The notes beneath the pieces are model-generated. The model was not told the DNA's origin, made no database searches, and saw only the letters and a list, made by a program, of their open reading frames with translations. DNA of 64,000 bases from Stigmatella erecta (GTDB lineage: Bacteria; Myxococcota; Myxococcia; Myxococcales; Myxococcaceae), in assembly GCF_900111745.1 (NCBI RefSeq), contig NZ_FOIJ01000003.1:620001-684000 (forward strand). The letters run 5' to 3'. Below are positions 15,467-25,237 of this stretch, one piece after another (position 1 is the stretch's first letter; every line of letters starts with the position of its first letter). A program made the translations under genes and the position numbers.

Positions 15467-18400
15467 TTGAAAGAACGATTGGCCCTGCTCGTATCGGGAT
15501 TGGCTCTCGCGGCATGTAAGGCTCCCGGAGCAGATGAGCCCCAGGAAGGGGAGCCCCTCCCAGCACAAGTCCAAGAACTGCCGGGAGATCCCCTCTGTCA
15601 ACTGAAGCCCAACGAGGCCACGGGGCTTCCCGCTCAGGCGGGAAGACGCTTCACGGGGCAGCCCGGCTCACGCGCGGGCATGGCGCTCGCCACGGGAAAA
15701 TTGCTCGACAATGTAGCCTCCTCACTCCTCATTGGGGCCCCGGGCACAGGTGCCGCGCTCAGGGGCTCCGCCTACGTCGTACCGGTAACCGTTCCTCTGG
15801 ACGACATCAATGCGCTGAGCGCCAACACCACCTTCACGGGGGAGGCCGACGGCAACCGTCTGGGCAGTGCCGTGGCCCTGGGCGATTTCCTCGCCAGCGC
15901 GGGCAAGGGGTTCGCACTGGGAGGGCCTGGGTTCTCCACCAACCAAGGCATCGTCTACCCTGTGGACAAAAGCCAGCTCTCGGGTGGCATCAAGCCCTTC
16001 GGAACGAGCAGTCCACGCTTCCGGGGCATGGCCGCGCAAGATCAGGCGGGCACAGCCATCACGGTGGGCGACATCACCGGGGATGGCGTGGATGATCTCA
16101 TTGTTGGGGTCCCTTTCTACGACACATCCACCACCACCACCGATACAGGAGCCGTCTACGCATTCCCGGGTCCCGTTCCGCTCTCGGCGGCGGGTATTGT
16201 CAACAGCGCCCCCATCAAGCTCCTCGGAAGCCCACCCCAGAGCGGCTATCAGGCCGGGTCCTCCTTGGCGGTGGTGGACATCAATGCGGACGGAAAGAAC
16301 GATTTGGTCGTGGGAGCTCCCCGCTACGATGTTGGCAACATGGCCGATGCCGGCGCCGTGTTTGTCTTCTTCGGGCCACTCTCGGGTGTCCAGAGCTTCT
16401 CCACCCCGGGCCTCACACTCACCGGAGGCACCGCGGGAGAATTGGCGGGCGCCACGGTGGTCAACGCGGGCGATCTCGACAAGGATGGCCGCCAGGACCT
16501 CCTCATTGGCGCACCGGCATCGGGGGGCACGGCAGGCAAGGCTTACCTCTTGTACGGAGGGGCCATCTCCTCCTCCTCCATCTCCCTGGGCACGCTGCCT
16601 CGCTTCATGGGCACTCCCTCGGATCAGGCCGGAGCGGCCCTTCTGGGCCCAGGTGACATCAACGCCGATGGCTTCAACGATGTCCTCATTGGCGCCCCTG
16701 GCCACACCACCAACACCGGTGCCGTGTACGTGGTGTATGGCACAGCGGCCCGCTTTCCAGCCAGCACAGCGCTGGGGGTTGGAGCCCGTTACACGGGACC
16801 AGCGAATGGCAGTGAGGCAGGCCGGGCGCTTGCCGCTCTGGGAGACGTGGACGGCGATGGCGCAGCGGACTTCGCCGTGGGCGCGCCTGGTTTCACGTCG
16901 AACTCGGGAGCCGTGTATCTCATTCTAGGCCATGGCCCTCGGTGGTGGTACCCGGACAATGACAATGACCGGTTCGGGAAGGACGTCGGCGCCACACGGC
17001 AGTGCGGAGAACCCGCGCCAAACAGCAAGCAAGCCTTGGTGGGTGGCGATTGCGATGACAGCGACAGCTCAATGAATCCTCATGCTCCCGAGGTCTGTGA
17101 CGAGGGAACAGAGAAGGACAACAATTGTGATGGACTGAAGGGGGACGAGCTTGGGTCTGGCGCAGGAGGTACCAAAACGTGGGCCCGGGATGGTGACGGC
17201 GACAAGTACATCTACTACAAAACCGTAACCAGCACTCCCACCTGCGCTCCTCCCGCCAGCACCGGGTGGATCAATTTCGCCGACACCAAAGGGGTCGAGT
17301 GTGATCCTCCCGAAGGGACTACCAATCCCAACTTCACCACTGACAACGACGCCACCATCCACCAGTTTGCCCCAGAAGTGTGTGACAACAAGGACAACGA
17401 CTGCAACGGCGCCGTGGATGATGACCCCGCCTTTTGGGCAAACTGGTATCCGGACGCCGACAAGGACACCTTCGGCGCCAAGGAGAACGCCAAGAAACAA
17501 TGCGCGGCTCCCGCAGGTCACGTCAGCAACGACACAGACTGCGACGACACGTCCAACATCAGCTACCCCGGAGCCCCCGAGATTTGCGACACCAAGGACA
17601 ACAACTGCAACAACACCGTGGATGAGGGGGTCCTTATCACCTACTACCGGGACGCGGATGGCGACGGACATGGAGTGCTCGCCCAAACGCTCCAGGCCTG
17701 CAGCAAACCCACGGGCTATGCGGCCATCAGTGATGACTGCAACGACTCGGCTACGAACGGCGCACAGATGTATCCAGGCAAGGCCGAGGTCTGCGACGGC
17801 CTGGACAACAACTGCAACTTCGACACGGACGAAGGGGTGAAGACCTCCTTCCACCTGGACGCGGACAAAGACGGACATGGCAACCCATACGTCTTCGTGC
17901 TCGCATGCACGGCGCCCAATGGATACGCCGCGAGCAATCAGGACTGCAACGACTCGAGCGCCACCACAAAACCAGGGGTTTCCGAGGTTTGCGACGGAAA
18001 GGACAACAACTGCAACGGCACGGTGGACGAGGGGGTTCTGCTCGAATGGTACCCGGATGCCGACAGCGATGGGGTGGGGACCACCCAGGTGTCCTTCCGC
18101 ATCCTCGCCTGCGCAGCCCCTGCCGGGTATGTGGCCAGCCATGCGGACTGCCACGACGGCAACGCCACCGTGAAGCCGGGGATTGCCGAGGTGTGCGACG
18201 CCTTGGACAACGACTGCGATGGCAGCATTGATGAAGGGTTACCGCCCATTTCCTGGTACTCCGACGCGGATGGTGACGGTTTCGGCAATGCTTCCGGAAC
18301 CGCCTTGGTGGCTTGCCGCTTGCCTGGCGCGGGATACGTGAGCAACAAGACCGATTGCAACGATGGCAACGCCCGCATCAACCCAGCGCAGGTGGAGGTA

Positions 18401-19036
18401 TGCGAACCCGCCGGTCAGCCGCAAACGGACAACAACTGCGATGGCAGCACCGAGAATGCTGTCAATGGCACCCCCTGGTACCGCGATGCCGACAGCGATG
18501 GCTTTGGCACAAGGGCGGAGACGTTGAAACGCTGCACTCAACCCGCCGGGTACGTGACTACCGACACTGACTGTGCTGACAATAATCCGCTCAGGAACCC
18601 AGGCAAGCAGGAGCTCTGCGAGCAAGATCCCGATGCGGGTCAAGTAGACAACGACTGTGACAATGACAGCAGTGATGTGGATCCCACCATCCCCGTGGAG
18701 GATGGAGGCACGCGCCTGTGGTACGGAGATGCGGACAAAGACGGCCACGCGGGCCCCGGCTTCAAGCTTCGCTGGTGCACCAACCCGTCCAATCTCACGG
18801 ATGGTGGCACGACCATCACCCAAGGAGCCTATCTGGCCACCGAGCCGGATGACTGTAACGACTCCAACAGCAGCGTCTTTCAGCGCCTCACCTGGTACGA
18901 AGATCAGGACCGCGACGGCTGTGGGAACGCCGATGCCGGGGTCGTGTCCTGCGGCTCACCTGCTGGCTGTGGGTTTCCCTTCGTGACCAACAACAAGGAT
19001 CTCGACGACAGGGATGCGGGCCCCTGTCCTCCCTGA
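15467..19036 (+). CDS. Large lipoprotein with FG-GAP repeats and MopE-type metal-binding repeats
   Basis: About 1,189 residues. TTG 15467 is preferred because AGGAG lies six bases upstream and it yields a compact lipoprotein signal peptide with lipobox LAAC, Cys17; the longer frame from 15434 adds a charged leader. Residues about 60-495 contain seven FG-GAP/integrin-alpha-like repeats (patterns such as GDITGDGVDDLIVGVPFYD, GAVYVVYG) forming a predicted beta-propeller with Ca-binding DxNxDG loops. From about 500 on, eight Cys-rich modules follow of the type EVCDGKDNNCNGTVDEG with WYPDADSDGVG spacers, the putative metal-binding motif first noted in MopE. Surface-exposed on the outer membrane is likely. 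Function unknown; adhesion or metal binding are options. Confidence 0.82.
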   Translation: MKERLALLVSGLALAACKAPGADEPQEGEPLPAQVQELPGDPLCQLKPNEATGLPAQAGRRFTGQPGSRAGMALATGKLLDNVASSLLIGAPGTGAALRGSAYVVPVTVPLDDINALSANTTFTGEADGNRLGSAVALGDFLASAGKGFALGGPGFSTNQGIVYPVDKSQLSGGIKPFGTSSPRFRGMAAQDQAGTAITVGDITGDGVDDLIVGVPFYDTSTTTTDTGAVYAFPGPVPLSAAGIVNSAPIKLLGSPPQSGYQAGSSLAVVDINADGKNDLVVGAPRYDVGNMADAGAVFVFFGPLSGVQSFSTPGLTLTGGTAGELAGATVVNAGDLDKDGRQDLLIGAPASGGTAGKAYLLYGGAISSSSISLGTLPRFMGTPSDQAGAALLGPGDINADGFNDVLIGAPGHTTNTGAVYVVYGTAARFPASTALGVGARYTGPANGSEAGRALAALGDVDGDGAADFAVGAPGFTSNSGAVYLILGHGPRWWYPDNDNDRFGKDVGATRQCGEPAPNSKQALVGGDCDDSDSSMNPHAPEVCDEGTEKDNNCDGLKGDELGSGAGGTKTWARDGDGDKYIYYKTVTSTPTCAPPASTGWINFADTKGVECDPPEGTTNPNFTTDNDATIHQFAPEVCDNKDNDCNGAVDDDPAFWANWYPDADKDTFGAKENAKKQCAAPAGHVSNDTDCDDTSNISYPGAPEICDTKDNNCNNTVDEGVLITYYRDADGDGHGVLAQTLQACSKPTGYAAISDDCNDSATNGAQMYPGKAEVCDGLDNNCNFDTDEGVKTSFHLDADKDGHGNPYVFVLACTAPNGYAASNQDCNDSSATTKPGVSEVCDGKDNNCNGTVDEGVLLEWYPDADSDGVGTTQVSFRILACAAPAGYVASHADCHDGNATVKPGIAEVCDALDNDCDGSIDEGLPPISWYSDADGDGFGNASGTALVACRLPGAGYVSNKTDCNDGNARINPAQVEVCEPAGQPQTDNNCDGSTENAVNGTPWYRDADSDGFGTRAETLKRCTQPAGYVTTDTDCADNNPLRNPGKQELCEQDPDAGQVDNDCDNDSSDVDPTIPVEDGGTRLWYGDADKDGHAGPGFKLRWCTNPSNLTDGGTTITQGAYLATEPDDCNDSNSSVFQRLTWYEDQDRDGCGNADAGVVSCGSPAGCGFPFVTNNKDLDDRDAGPCPP

Positions 19037-19058
19037 CCCACCACCCGCCCGGGGATTC

Positions 19059-20603
19059 TCAGTCCCTGGGCAGTGGCACGAAGAGGTAGGCGCCCCCGCT
19101 GACCTGGGGCTCGCCTTGGCTGTCGTCCAGTCCTCCCGTGACGAGCACCGCGCCATCCGGCAGCACCGTGCAGGTGTGCAGGTAGAACGCCGAGACGAGC
19201 GGCTCCTGGCCCAGCACCGCCGAGGTCTCGCTCACCGTGGGAATCACCTGCTCCACGAGCGCGGAGCTCACGAGCCGGAAGTTCACGGGCTCCTGCCGGC
19301 GGCCTCCCGCGACGAACACCCGGCCTCCCGGCAGGCTCTCGGCGCACGCGTCTCCCCGGGCCACCAGCGAAGGCCCTTCCGAGACGCGGGGTTCCGGCGA
19401 GCCCCAATCGATGACCTCCGAGACCGGCAGGGCATCCCCGGTGAACACCGGGTCCGCGGGGGAGCCGTAGCCGCCCACCACGAGCAGCCGCTGCCCTCCG
19501 AAGGGCGCCACGACCGCATTGCGCCGGGGATAGCGCAGCCGCGCCCCCGAGGAGGACGGCGCGAACGTGGCCCCGTCATAGGTGAAGGTCAGCACCTCGG
19601 GGGCCAGTTCCTGGCCATCCGAGCCTCCGATGACCGCCACGCGTTGGCCGTCTGGAAGGGCCCTCACACTCGCGCCCACCCTGGGCAGCAACGTCGGCAC
19701 GGCGAACGTCCGAAGCGCCTGAGGCTCCAGTCCCTCGGGCTCGGGCACCGGCACGCTGCCCTCCCCCACCCCTCCGGCCAGCAAGATGCGTCCGGCGCTG
19801 TCGCTCGCGGCACCGTGGCGGGACCGCGCCCACGCCAGCTCGAACCCGTAGAGCCCCAGGGCATCCGGGTCCCAGACCGCCGCGGTGCTCAAGGGCACCG
19901 TAACCCCAGCGATGGAGACTTCCCCTCCGGCCAGCACCACCTCGCCCTCCGGCGTCACCGTCGCCGTGTGAAACGCCCTCCGCGTGAGGCCCTCATCCTG
20001 GCTGGGCAGGTGGGTCAGCGTGCGCGCGACAGGGTCCAGGACTTCGAACGAGGACAGGGTCTCGGCGTTCCCCGCGCCGTCCATCCGGAAGCCTCCCGCC
20101 AGGAGCACCCGGCCGTCCTTCAGGAGCGTCGCGGTGTGCGCTGCCCGGGGCTCGGTGAGCCGCAGGCACTCGCCGGGCCGCTGCGCGTCCTCCACCGGTA
20201 CCCACGTCTCCACCCGGCGGAGCACCACGCGCACGGGCTCCGCGGGCCCTCCCTCCGCGGGCATGTCGAAGGGCGCCGAGCGCCCCACGGAGACCACCTG
20301 GCCCGCGGCGAAGGGCTCTCCCGTGTACGCCCTCACCTCCAGCACCCGTCCCCGCCCCGGGGGCACCACGGGCACGTCCTCGGGCCGCAGGTCCACGAAG
20401 GTAACGTGCTCGAGGGGTGGCTCGATGCCCTCGCCCGTCACCCGCAGGAGCAGCCGCGAGGCGTTCTCCAGGGGGGCCCCCCCGGCACACGTGGTGGTAA
20501 CGAGCTGAACCTGGGGCGCATGCCCCTCCTCCTGCTCCTGGCACGCAGGGGCAAGGGCCAGCAGGGCCCAGGGCAGGGCCTGACGAAAGGGGCGAAGCCG
20601 CAT
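19059..20603 (-). CDS. Kelch-type repeat lipoprotein
   Basis: A 514-residue lipoprotein. ATG 20603 gives a signal peptide MRLRPFRQALPWALLALAPAC with Cys21 in the lipobox; the longer frame to 20711 runs into the divergent kinase gene and is not needed. After an immunoglobulin-like region (about 30-150), at least six kelch-like blades follow, recognisable by HTATLLKDGRVLLAGG, HTATVTPEGEVVLAGG, LLPRVGASVRALPDGQRVAVIGG and, near the end, HTCTVLPDGAVLVTGG. This predicts a beta-propeller on the cell surface. Many such proteins exist per myxobacterial genome; none of the motifs gives a substrate. It converges on the FG-GAP lipoprotein with a 22-base gap. Confidence 0.82.
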   Translation of the reverse strand: MRLRPFRQALPWALLALAPACQEQEEGHAPQVQLVTTTCAGGAPLENASRLLLRVTGEGIEPPLEHVTFVDLRPEDVPVVPPGRGRVLEVRAYTGEPFAAGQVVSVGRSAPFDMPAEGGPAEPVRVVLRRVETWVPVEDAQRPGECLRLTEPRAAHTATLLKDGRVLLAGGFRMDGAGNAETLSSFEVLDPVARTLTHLPSQDEGLTRRAFHTATVTPEGEVVLAGGEVSIAGVTVPLSTAAVWDPDALGLYGFELAWARSRHGAASDSAGRILLAGGVGEGSVPVPEPEGLEPQALRTFAVPTLLPRVGASVRALPDGQRVAVIGGSDGQELAPEVLTFTYDGATFAPSSSGARLRYPRRNAVVAPFGGQRLLVVGGYGSPADPVFTGDALPVSEVIDWGSPEPRVSEGPSLVARGDACAESLPGGRVFVAGGRRQEPVNFRLVSSALVEQVIPTVSETSAVLGQEPLVSAFYLHTCTVLPDGAVLVTGGLDDSQGEPQVSGGAYLFVPLPRD

Positions 20604-20685
20604 GGCTCGCCACCGTATCAGCTTGCGCTCGGGCCAGCGCGCGCGTAGCGATGGGGCCTGGGCCGCGGGTCCACCCTTCCTCGTG

Positions 20686-22227
20686 ATGAAGCTCTCGCTC
20701 GCCACGCGCATCTTCCTGGGCTACGCCGTGGTGCTCGTCACCTTCGGGGCGGTGTCCCTGTTCAGCGTGGCGGAGCTGCACCGCAACCAGCAGGAAATCC
20801 GGCTCATCAGCCAGGGCTACCAGCAGCTCTCCCAGGACGCCGCCGCCCTGGAGACCTTCCACACCAACCAGAGCAAGGACACCGAGCGGCTCCTGGACGA
20901 GGAGAGCGTGGACACGCGGCGGGCCCTCATCCGGCTCGCCCGGGTGTACTACCCGCCGCTAATGGCGCAGCGCATGGCCTCCGCCCAGGCCAAGGCCCGC
21001 GAGGTGCTCACCTTCGCCCCCGCCGGAGAGATGCCCTTCGTGCGGGAGCTGGAGGCCCGCTTCGGCGAGCTGGAGGCCCAGCACGCCAGCCACGGCCGGA
21101 AGGCCGAGGCCGTCTTCACCGCGCTGAGCACCGAGGCGCCCAACCGGCAGCAGGTGGTCGAGCTCACCGCCGACCTGCGGCAGTTGGAGGCCACCATCGG
21201 CCGCGAACTGCGGGTGCTGCGCGCCGCCCTGGACCACCGCATCCGCGAGCGCGTGGACCGCGTCGAGGAGCGCGAGCGGGGCACGGGCCTGGCCATCATC
21301 ATGCTCTCCCTGGTGGCCATCATCGTGGGCCTGGGCGCCACCCTGCTCTCCGCGCGGACCCTGCGCCCCGTGCGCACCCTCATCGAGGGCGTCTCCCGCA
21401 TTGGCCGGGGCGACTACACCGCCCAGCTCGGCGTGCAGGGCGAGGACGAGGTGGCGGTGCTCGCGCGCGAGTTCGACGCCATGGCGCGCTCGCTCCAGGC
21501 GCGCGAGTCCCAGCTCAAGGCCCAGGCCGAGGCGCTCGCCCGCGCCGAGCAGCTCGCCGCCGTGGGCCGCATCTCCGCGCAAATCGCCCACGAGGTGCGC
21601 AACCCCCTGTCCTCCATCGGCCTCAACGTGGAGATGCTGGAGGATGCGCTGGCCCAGGCCTCCTTCAGCTCCCCGGAGGTGGCCCACGAGACGAAGGACC
21701 TGCTCACCGCGGTGACGCGCGAGGTGGACCGGCTCACCGAGGTGACGGAGCACTACCTGCGCATGGCCCGGCCTCCCCACCCCACCCTGGTGGCCGAGGA
21801 CGTGACGGAGATGCTCGGCAGCCTGCTCGACTTCTCCCGGGAGGAGCTGGAGCGGGCGGGCGTCCAGGTGGTGCGCGACTTCGCCCCGGACACCCCCCTG
21901 GTCCTCGCCGACGAGGCCCAGCTGCGCCAGGTGTTCCTCAACCTGGTGCGCAACAGCCGGGAGGCCATGCCCGGCGGGGGCCGCCTCACGGTGGCCACCC
22001 GGAGCTTCGACACAGAGGTGGAGGTGTCCGTCCAGGACACCGGCCGGGGAATGCCCGACAAGGTCCGGGAGCGCCTCTTCGAGCCCTTCTTCTCCACCAA
22101 GGAGGGGGGCACCGGGCTGGGCCTGTCCGTCAGCCAGCAGATTCTCCAAGCCCACGGCGGCTCGCTTTCCTGCCTGAGTTCACCCGGCCAAGGCACGACC
22201 TTCGTGTTAAGGCTTCCTCGCGCATGA
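20686..22227 (+). CDS. Membrane sensor histidine kinase with HAMP domain
   Basis: A 513-residue inner-membrane kinase. ATG 20686 begins directly at MKLSLATRIFLGYAVVLVTFGAVSLFSV, the first membrane helix; the longer frame from 20602 overlaps the divergent lipoprotein start. A periplasmic helical sensor of about 175 residues follows, second helix at about 203-223, HAMP 224-276, phosphoacceptor AQIAHEVRNPLSSI with His302, N-box NLVRNSREAMPGGG, G1 DTGRGMP, and FFSTKEGGTGLGLS. The NtrB-like H-box and C-terminal lid suggest a partner of the NtrC type, but no response regulator is adjacent. The stop overlaps the next gene start as ATGA, linking it to an M16 peptidase. Confidence 0.9.
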   Translation: MKLSLATRIFLGYAVVLVTFGAVSLFSVAELHRNQQEIRLISQGYQQLSQDAAALETFHTNQSKDTERLLDEESVDTRRALIRLARVYYPPLMAQRMASAQAKAREVLTFAPAGEMPFVRELEARFGELEAQHASHGRKAEAVFTALSTEAPNRQQVVELTADLRQLEATIGRELRVLRAALDHRIRERVDRVEERERGTGLAIIMLSLVAIIVGLGATLLSARTLRPVRTLIEGVSRIGRGDYTAQLGVQGEDEVAVLAREFDAMARSLQARESQLKAQAEALARAEQLAAVGRISAQIAHEVRNPLSSIGLNVEMLEDALAQASFSSPEVAHETKDLLTAVTREVDRLTEVTEHYLRMARPPHPTLVAEDVTEMLGSLLDFSREELERAGVQVVRDFAPDTPLVLADEAQLRQVFLNLVRNSREAMPGGGRLTVATRSFDTEVEVSVQDTGRGMPDKVRERLFEPFFSTKEGGTGLGLSVSQQILQAHGGSLSCLSSPGQGTTFVLRLPRA

Positions 22228-23546
22228 GCTTCACACCCCATCGGGACGTCCTGCCCTCCGGGCTTCGCGTCGTCACCATCGAGACGCCTCACCTGCACAC
22301 CGCCCTGCTGTCGGTGTATGTGCGCACGGGGAGCCGTCACGAGACGCCCCAGAACAACGGCGTCAGCCACTTCCTGGAGCACCTCTTCTTCCGGGGCAGC
22401 GCGGGCTGGCCCGACACCGTGAAGATGAACGCCGCGGTGGAGGAGGTGGGCGGCAACCTCAATGGCGTCACCACGAGGGATCACGGCTACTACTACACCC
22501 CCCTGCACCCGGACCATGTGGCCGTGGGCATGAACATCATCGGGGACATGCTCACCCGCCCGCGCCTCACGGACATGGAGGTGGAGCGGCAGATCATCCT
22601 CGAGGAGATGCTGGACGAGGTGGACGAGAAGGGCCGGGACATCGACATCGACAACCTGTCCAAGCGCCTGCTCTTCCCGGAGCACCCGCTGGCGCTGAAG
22701 ATCGCCGGCACGCGCGAGTCCGTCTCCGCGCTCACCCATGCCCAGGTGTTGGAGCACTTCGCCCGCCACTACGTCACCGGCAACATCGTGGTGACCGCCT
22801 CGGGCCGGGTGCGGCACGCCGAGGTGATGGCCCTGGCCGAGCAGGCCTTCGCGCGCCTTCCCCACGGCCCCGCCACCACCGAGGAGCCGCCGCCCCCCAC
22901 CCCGCCGGGCCCGCGCCTCCACTTCGTCACCCACGACGAGTCCCAGACCGAGTTCCGCCTCAACTTCCGCATCGTCCCGGAGCACCACGAGGACTTCCCC
23001 GCGCTGCAGATCCTCCGCCGGGTGCTGGATGACGGCCTGTCCTCGCGCCTGCCCTACGAAATCGTCGAGAAGCGGGGCCTGGCGTACTCGCTCAACGCCT
23101 CGCTGGATGCCTTCCATGACGCGGGGCTGTTCGAGATCGACGGGGCGTGCGCCCCGGAGAAGGCCTCGCTCGTGGTGGAAGAGGTGCTGCGCGTGCTGGG
23201 CACGCTGTGCACGGACCTCGTCTCGGACGAGGAGATGGCCCGCGCCAAGCGCCGGCACCGGATGTTGCTGGAGTTCGCCCAGGACTCGACCGGAGAGCTG
23301 ACCGGCTGGTTCGGCGGCACGGAGCTGTTCCGGCGCCCCGAGTCCTTCAACCGCCGGGCGGACATGGTGGATGCCCAGACCGCCGGGCACGTGCGCGACA
23401 TGGCCCGGCGCTACTTCGCCCGGGAGAACCTCACCGTGGTGGCGGTGGGCCAGCGCAAGGGCCTCCAGGCCCTCCAGCGCGTGGTGCAAGAGGCGGAGGC
23501 CCTGCCCAAGGCCCCCTCCGCGCTCACCGGCCGCCGCGCAGGATGA
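22224..23546 (+). CDS. M16 family zinc metallopeptidase
   Basis: A 440-residue processing-peptidase-like protein. The inverted zinc motif HFLEH (His49, Glu52, His53) is intact and the downstream acidic ligand region lies in the EEMLDEVDEKG stretch about 75 residues on. The second half contains the usual R-Y block (LSSRLPYEIVEKRGLAYSLNA). No signal peptide is seen, so it is either cytoplasmic or exported in another way. It overlaps the kinase gene by four bases, an uncommon pairing that suggests co-expression. Its last 23 bases overlap, tail to tail, the TPR lipoprotein gene on the other strand. Substrate unknown. Confidence 0.9.
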   Translation: MSFTPHRDVLPSGLRVVTIETPHLHTALLSVYVRTGSRHETPQNNGVSHFLEHLFFRGSAGWPDTVKMNAAVEEVGGNLNGVTTRDHGYYYTPLHPDHVAVGMNIIGDMLTRPRLTDMEVERQIILEEMLDEVDEKGRDIDIDNLSKRLLFPEHPLALKIAGTRESVSALTHAQVLEHFARHYVTGNIVVTASGRVRHAEVMALAEQAFARLPHGPATTEEPPPPTPPGPRLHFVTHDESQTEFRLNFRIVPEHHEDFPALQILRRVLDDGLSSRLPYEIVEKRGLAYSLNASLDAFHDAGLFEIDGACAPEKASLVVEEVLRVLGTLCTDLVSDEEMARAKRRHRMLLEFAQDSTGELTGWFGGTELFRRPESFNRRADMVDAQTAGHVRDMARRYFARENLTVVAVGQRKGLQALQRVVQEAEALPKAPSALTGRRAG

Positions 23547-24846
23547 TGGGGCCCTTGGGTTTCTTCTTCCTGGGCATCGCCTCGGTGAGGGCGGCCTTGA
23601 TGGCGACGTAGTCCGGGTTGCCCGGCTCCCGCGCGAGCGCCTCGTCGATGAGCTTGCGCCCCCGCTCCAGGTGAATCTTGCTCTCCGCGTACATCTGCGC
23701 GAGGGCCACCTTCTCCTCGAGCGAGGCCTCCCCGATGAAGAAGATCTTCTCCAGGGACGCCATCGCCTCCATCTTGTGGCCCGCGTCCCGGTGGATGCGC
23801 CACATGCGCGAGAGCGCCGGGGCGAAGCGGGGGTCCGAGCTCAGCGCGTAGCTGTAGTTCTCCACCGCCCCGTCCTTGTCCCCTTGCGCCTCCAGCGCCC
23901 GTGCCCGGACGTAGAGCGCCCGGGGAAAGCGCGACCGGAGGCGCAGCACCTTGTCCACCAGCCCCTGCGCTTCCTTGTTCTGGCCCAGCAGGAGCTTCGT
24001 CTCGGCCAGCATCGCCAGGGCCTCCACGCCGGTGGGCTCCGCCGCGACGAGCTTGGAGAGCAGCGTGTCGGCCTCCGCCGGGCGCTCCAGCCGGTTGAGG
24101 ATGCGCGCGTGGAGCAGGATGACCTCGGGCCGCGCCGCGTCCTCCTCCGCGAGCGTCAGCAGGTCCTGCTCCGCCTCCGCCGTGAAGCCGCTGTTGAGGA
24201 AGTAGCGCACGCGCAGCATGCGCGCCTCCATCAGGCCCGGGTTCTCCGTGATGAGCCGGTCCATCAGCCGGGCCGCCAGCAGCTCCTCGCCCTTGAGCAG
24301 GAGGATCTCCGCCTCCACCACCTTGGCATCCGCGTCATCCGGGCGCGCCTTCTGGATGGGCTCCAGGGACTTGAAGGCCTCGTCCAGGCTCCCCTGCCGC
24401 GCCTGAAGCCGGGCCAGGGAGAGCAGCTCGGGATCCGTGAGCTGCTGGGTGTCGCGCAGCACCACCAGCGTGGAGATGGCCTGCTCGGTGTGGCCCCCGC
24501 GCCGGTACAGGTCCGCCATCTGCTTCTGGATGGTGGGATCATTGCCCGGGGAGATGGCCTCGGCCTCCTTGAGGGCCAGGATGGCGGGGCCCTCGTTGCC
24601 CGCGATGCGGTAGGCCTCCGCCAGGAGCAGCAGGGGTTCGATCTCCTCGGTGCGCAGGTTGGCCGCCTCGCGGAAAGAGCGCGCGGCCCGCTCCGGCTGG
24701 AGCGCGGCGATGGCGGTCCGCCCTTCGGCGATCTTCGCCTCGTAGCTCTCCGAGCGGGCATGCACGGCGGCCATCTCCGGGTCCTTGCAAGCAAGCGGGA
24801 GGAGCAAAGACAGCACGGGGGTCAACTTCAGAATTCTCAAACGCAT
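23524..24846 (-). CDS. TPR-repeat lipoprotein
   Basis: A 440-residue lipoprotein with signal peptide and lipobox LPLAC (Cys20). The rest is almost entirely tetratricopeptide-like helical pairs, roughly nine to ten (examples AARSFREAANLRTEEIEPLL, AEADTLLSKLVAAEPTGVEA, DGAVENYSYALSSDPRFAPA), making a scaffold solenoid facing the periplasm or held at the outer membrane. The C-terminus is basic (PRKKKPKGPIILRGGR). It may serve in outer-membrane protein assembly or a secretion/motility complex; nothing in the sequence decides. Divergent from the small gene at 24887 and convergent, with overlap, on the M16 peptidase. Confidence 0.82.
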   Translation of the reverse strand: MRLRILKLTPVLSLLLPLACKDPEMAAVHARSESYEAKIAEGRTAIAALQPERAARSFREAANLRTEEIEPLLLLAEAYRIAGNEGPAILALKEAEAISPGNDPTIQKQMADLYRRGGHTEQAISTLVVLRDTQQLTDPELLSLARLQARQGSLDEAFKSLEPIQKARPDDADAKVVEAEILLLKGEELLAARLMDRLITENPGLMEARMLRVRYFLNSGFTAEAEQDLLTLAEEDAARPEVILLHARILNRLERPAEADTLLSKLVAAEPTGVEALAMLAETKLLLGQNKEAQGLVDKVLRLRSRFPRALYVRARALEAQGDKDGAVENYSYALSSDPRFAPALSRMWRIHRDAGHKMEAMASLEKIFFIGEASLEEKVALAQMYAESKIHLERGRKLIDEALAREPGNPDYVAIKAALTEAMPRKKKPKGPIILRGGR

Positions 24847-24886
24847 CGCTGAGCGGGAGGGTACCGGATGTTATCCTCTTCCGTCG

Positions 24887-25234
24887 ATGGACCCCTTTGT
24901 CCGGCGCCTCGTCGAGAGGCTCCACGATCCCACCCGGCCGCTTTCGCGCAACCGCCACTTCCACACCTTCGATACGCCCGAAGGGCGGTCGGCGCTGAAG
25001 GTCTCCCGCCGCCTCAAGAGCCTGCAGCGGGACATTCTGTCCTGCTCCCACGAGGGCCACCGCCCCCGGTTCTTCCGCCATGTGGGCCCCGAAGGGGAGA
25101 CCCGCATCGAGCTGCTCATGGAGCGCATCCAGGGCCGGCGCGTCTCCCATCTACAGGACGCCGAATTCGAGTTGCTTGCCCAGCTGCCGGGCGTGCGAGA
25201 GGCTTTGGAAGAGATTCTCGAGCCCGCTGCCTGA
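24887..25234 (+). CDS. Small conserved hypothetical protein
   Basis: A 115-residue protein beginning MDPFVRRLVERLHDPTRPLSRN at ATG 24887. It is rich in Arg and His, with SRRLKSLQRDILSCSHEGHRP in the middle and a helical C-terminus (DAEFELLAQLPGVREALEEIL). No membrane segment, signal or known motif was seen; the basic half suggests nucleic-acid or protein contact, but this is guesswork. It is followed after three bases by the TrpF-like gene, so the two form an operon. Probably restricted to myxobacteria. Confidence 0.65.
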   Translation: MDPFVRRLVERLHDPTRPLSRNRHFHTFDTPEGRSALKVSRRLKSLQRDILSCSHEGHRPRFFRHVGPEGETRIELLMERIQGRRVSHLQDAEFELLAQLPGVREALEEILEPAA

Positions 25235-25237
25235 GAG

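Noticed and set aside
17050-18700. Regularly repeated DNA that could be mistaken for a repeat array
   Set aside because: The repeats are coding MopE-type modules of different length and sequence, not identical repeats with unique spacers; not CRISPR.
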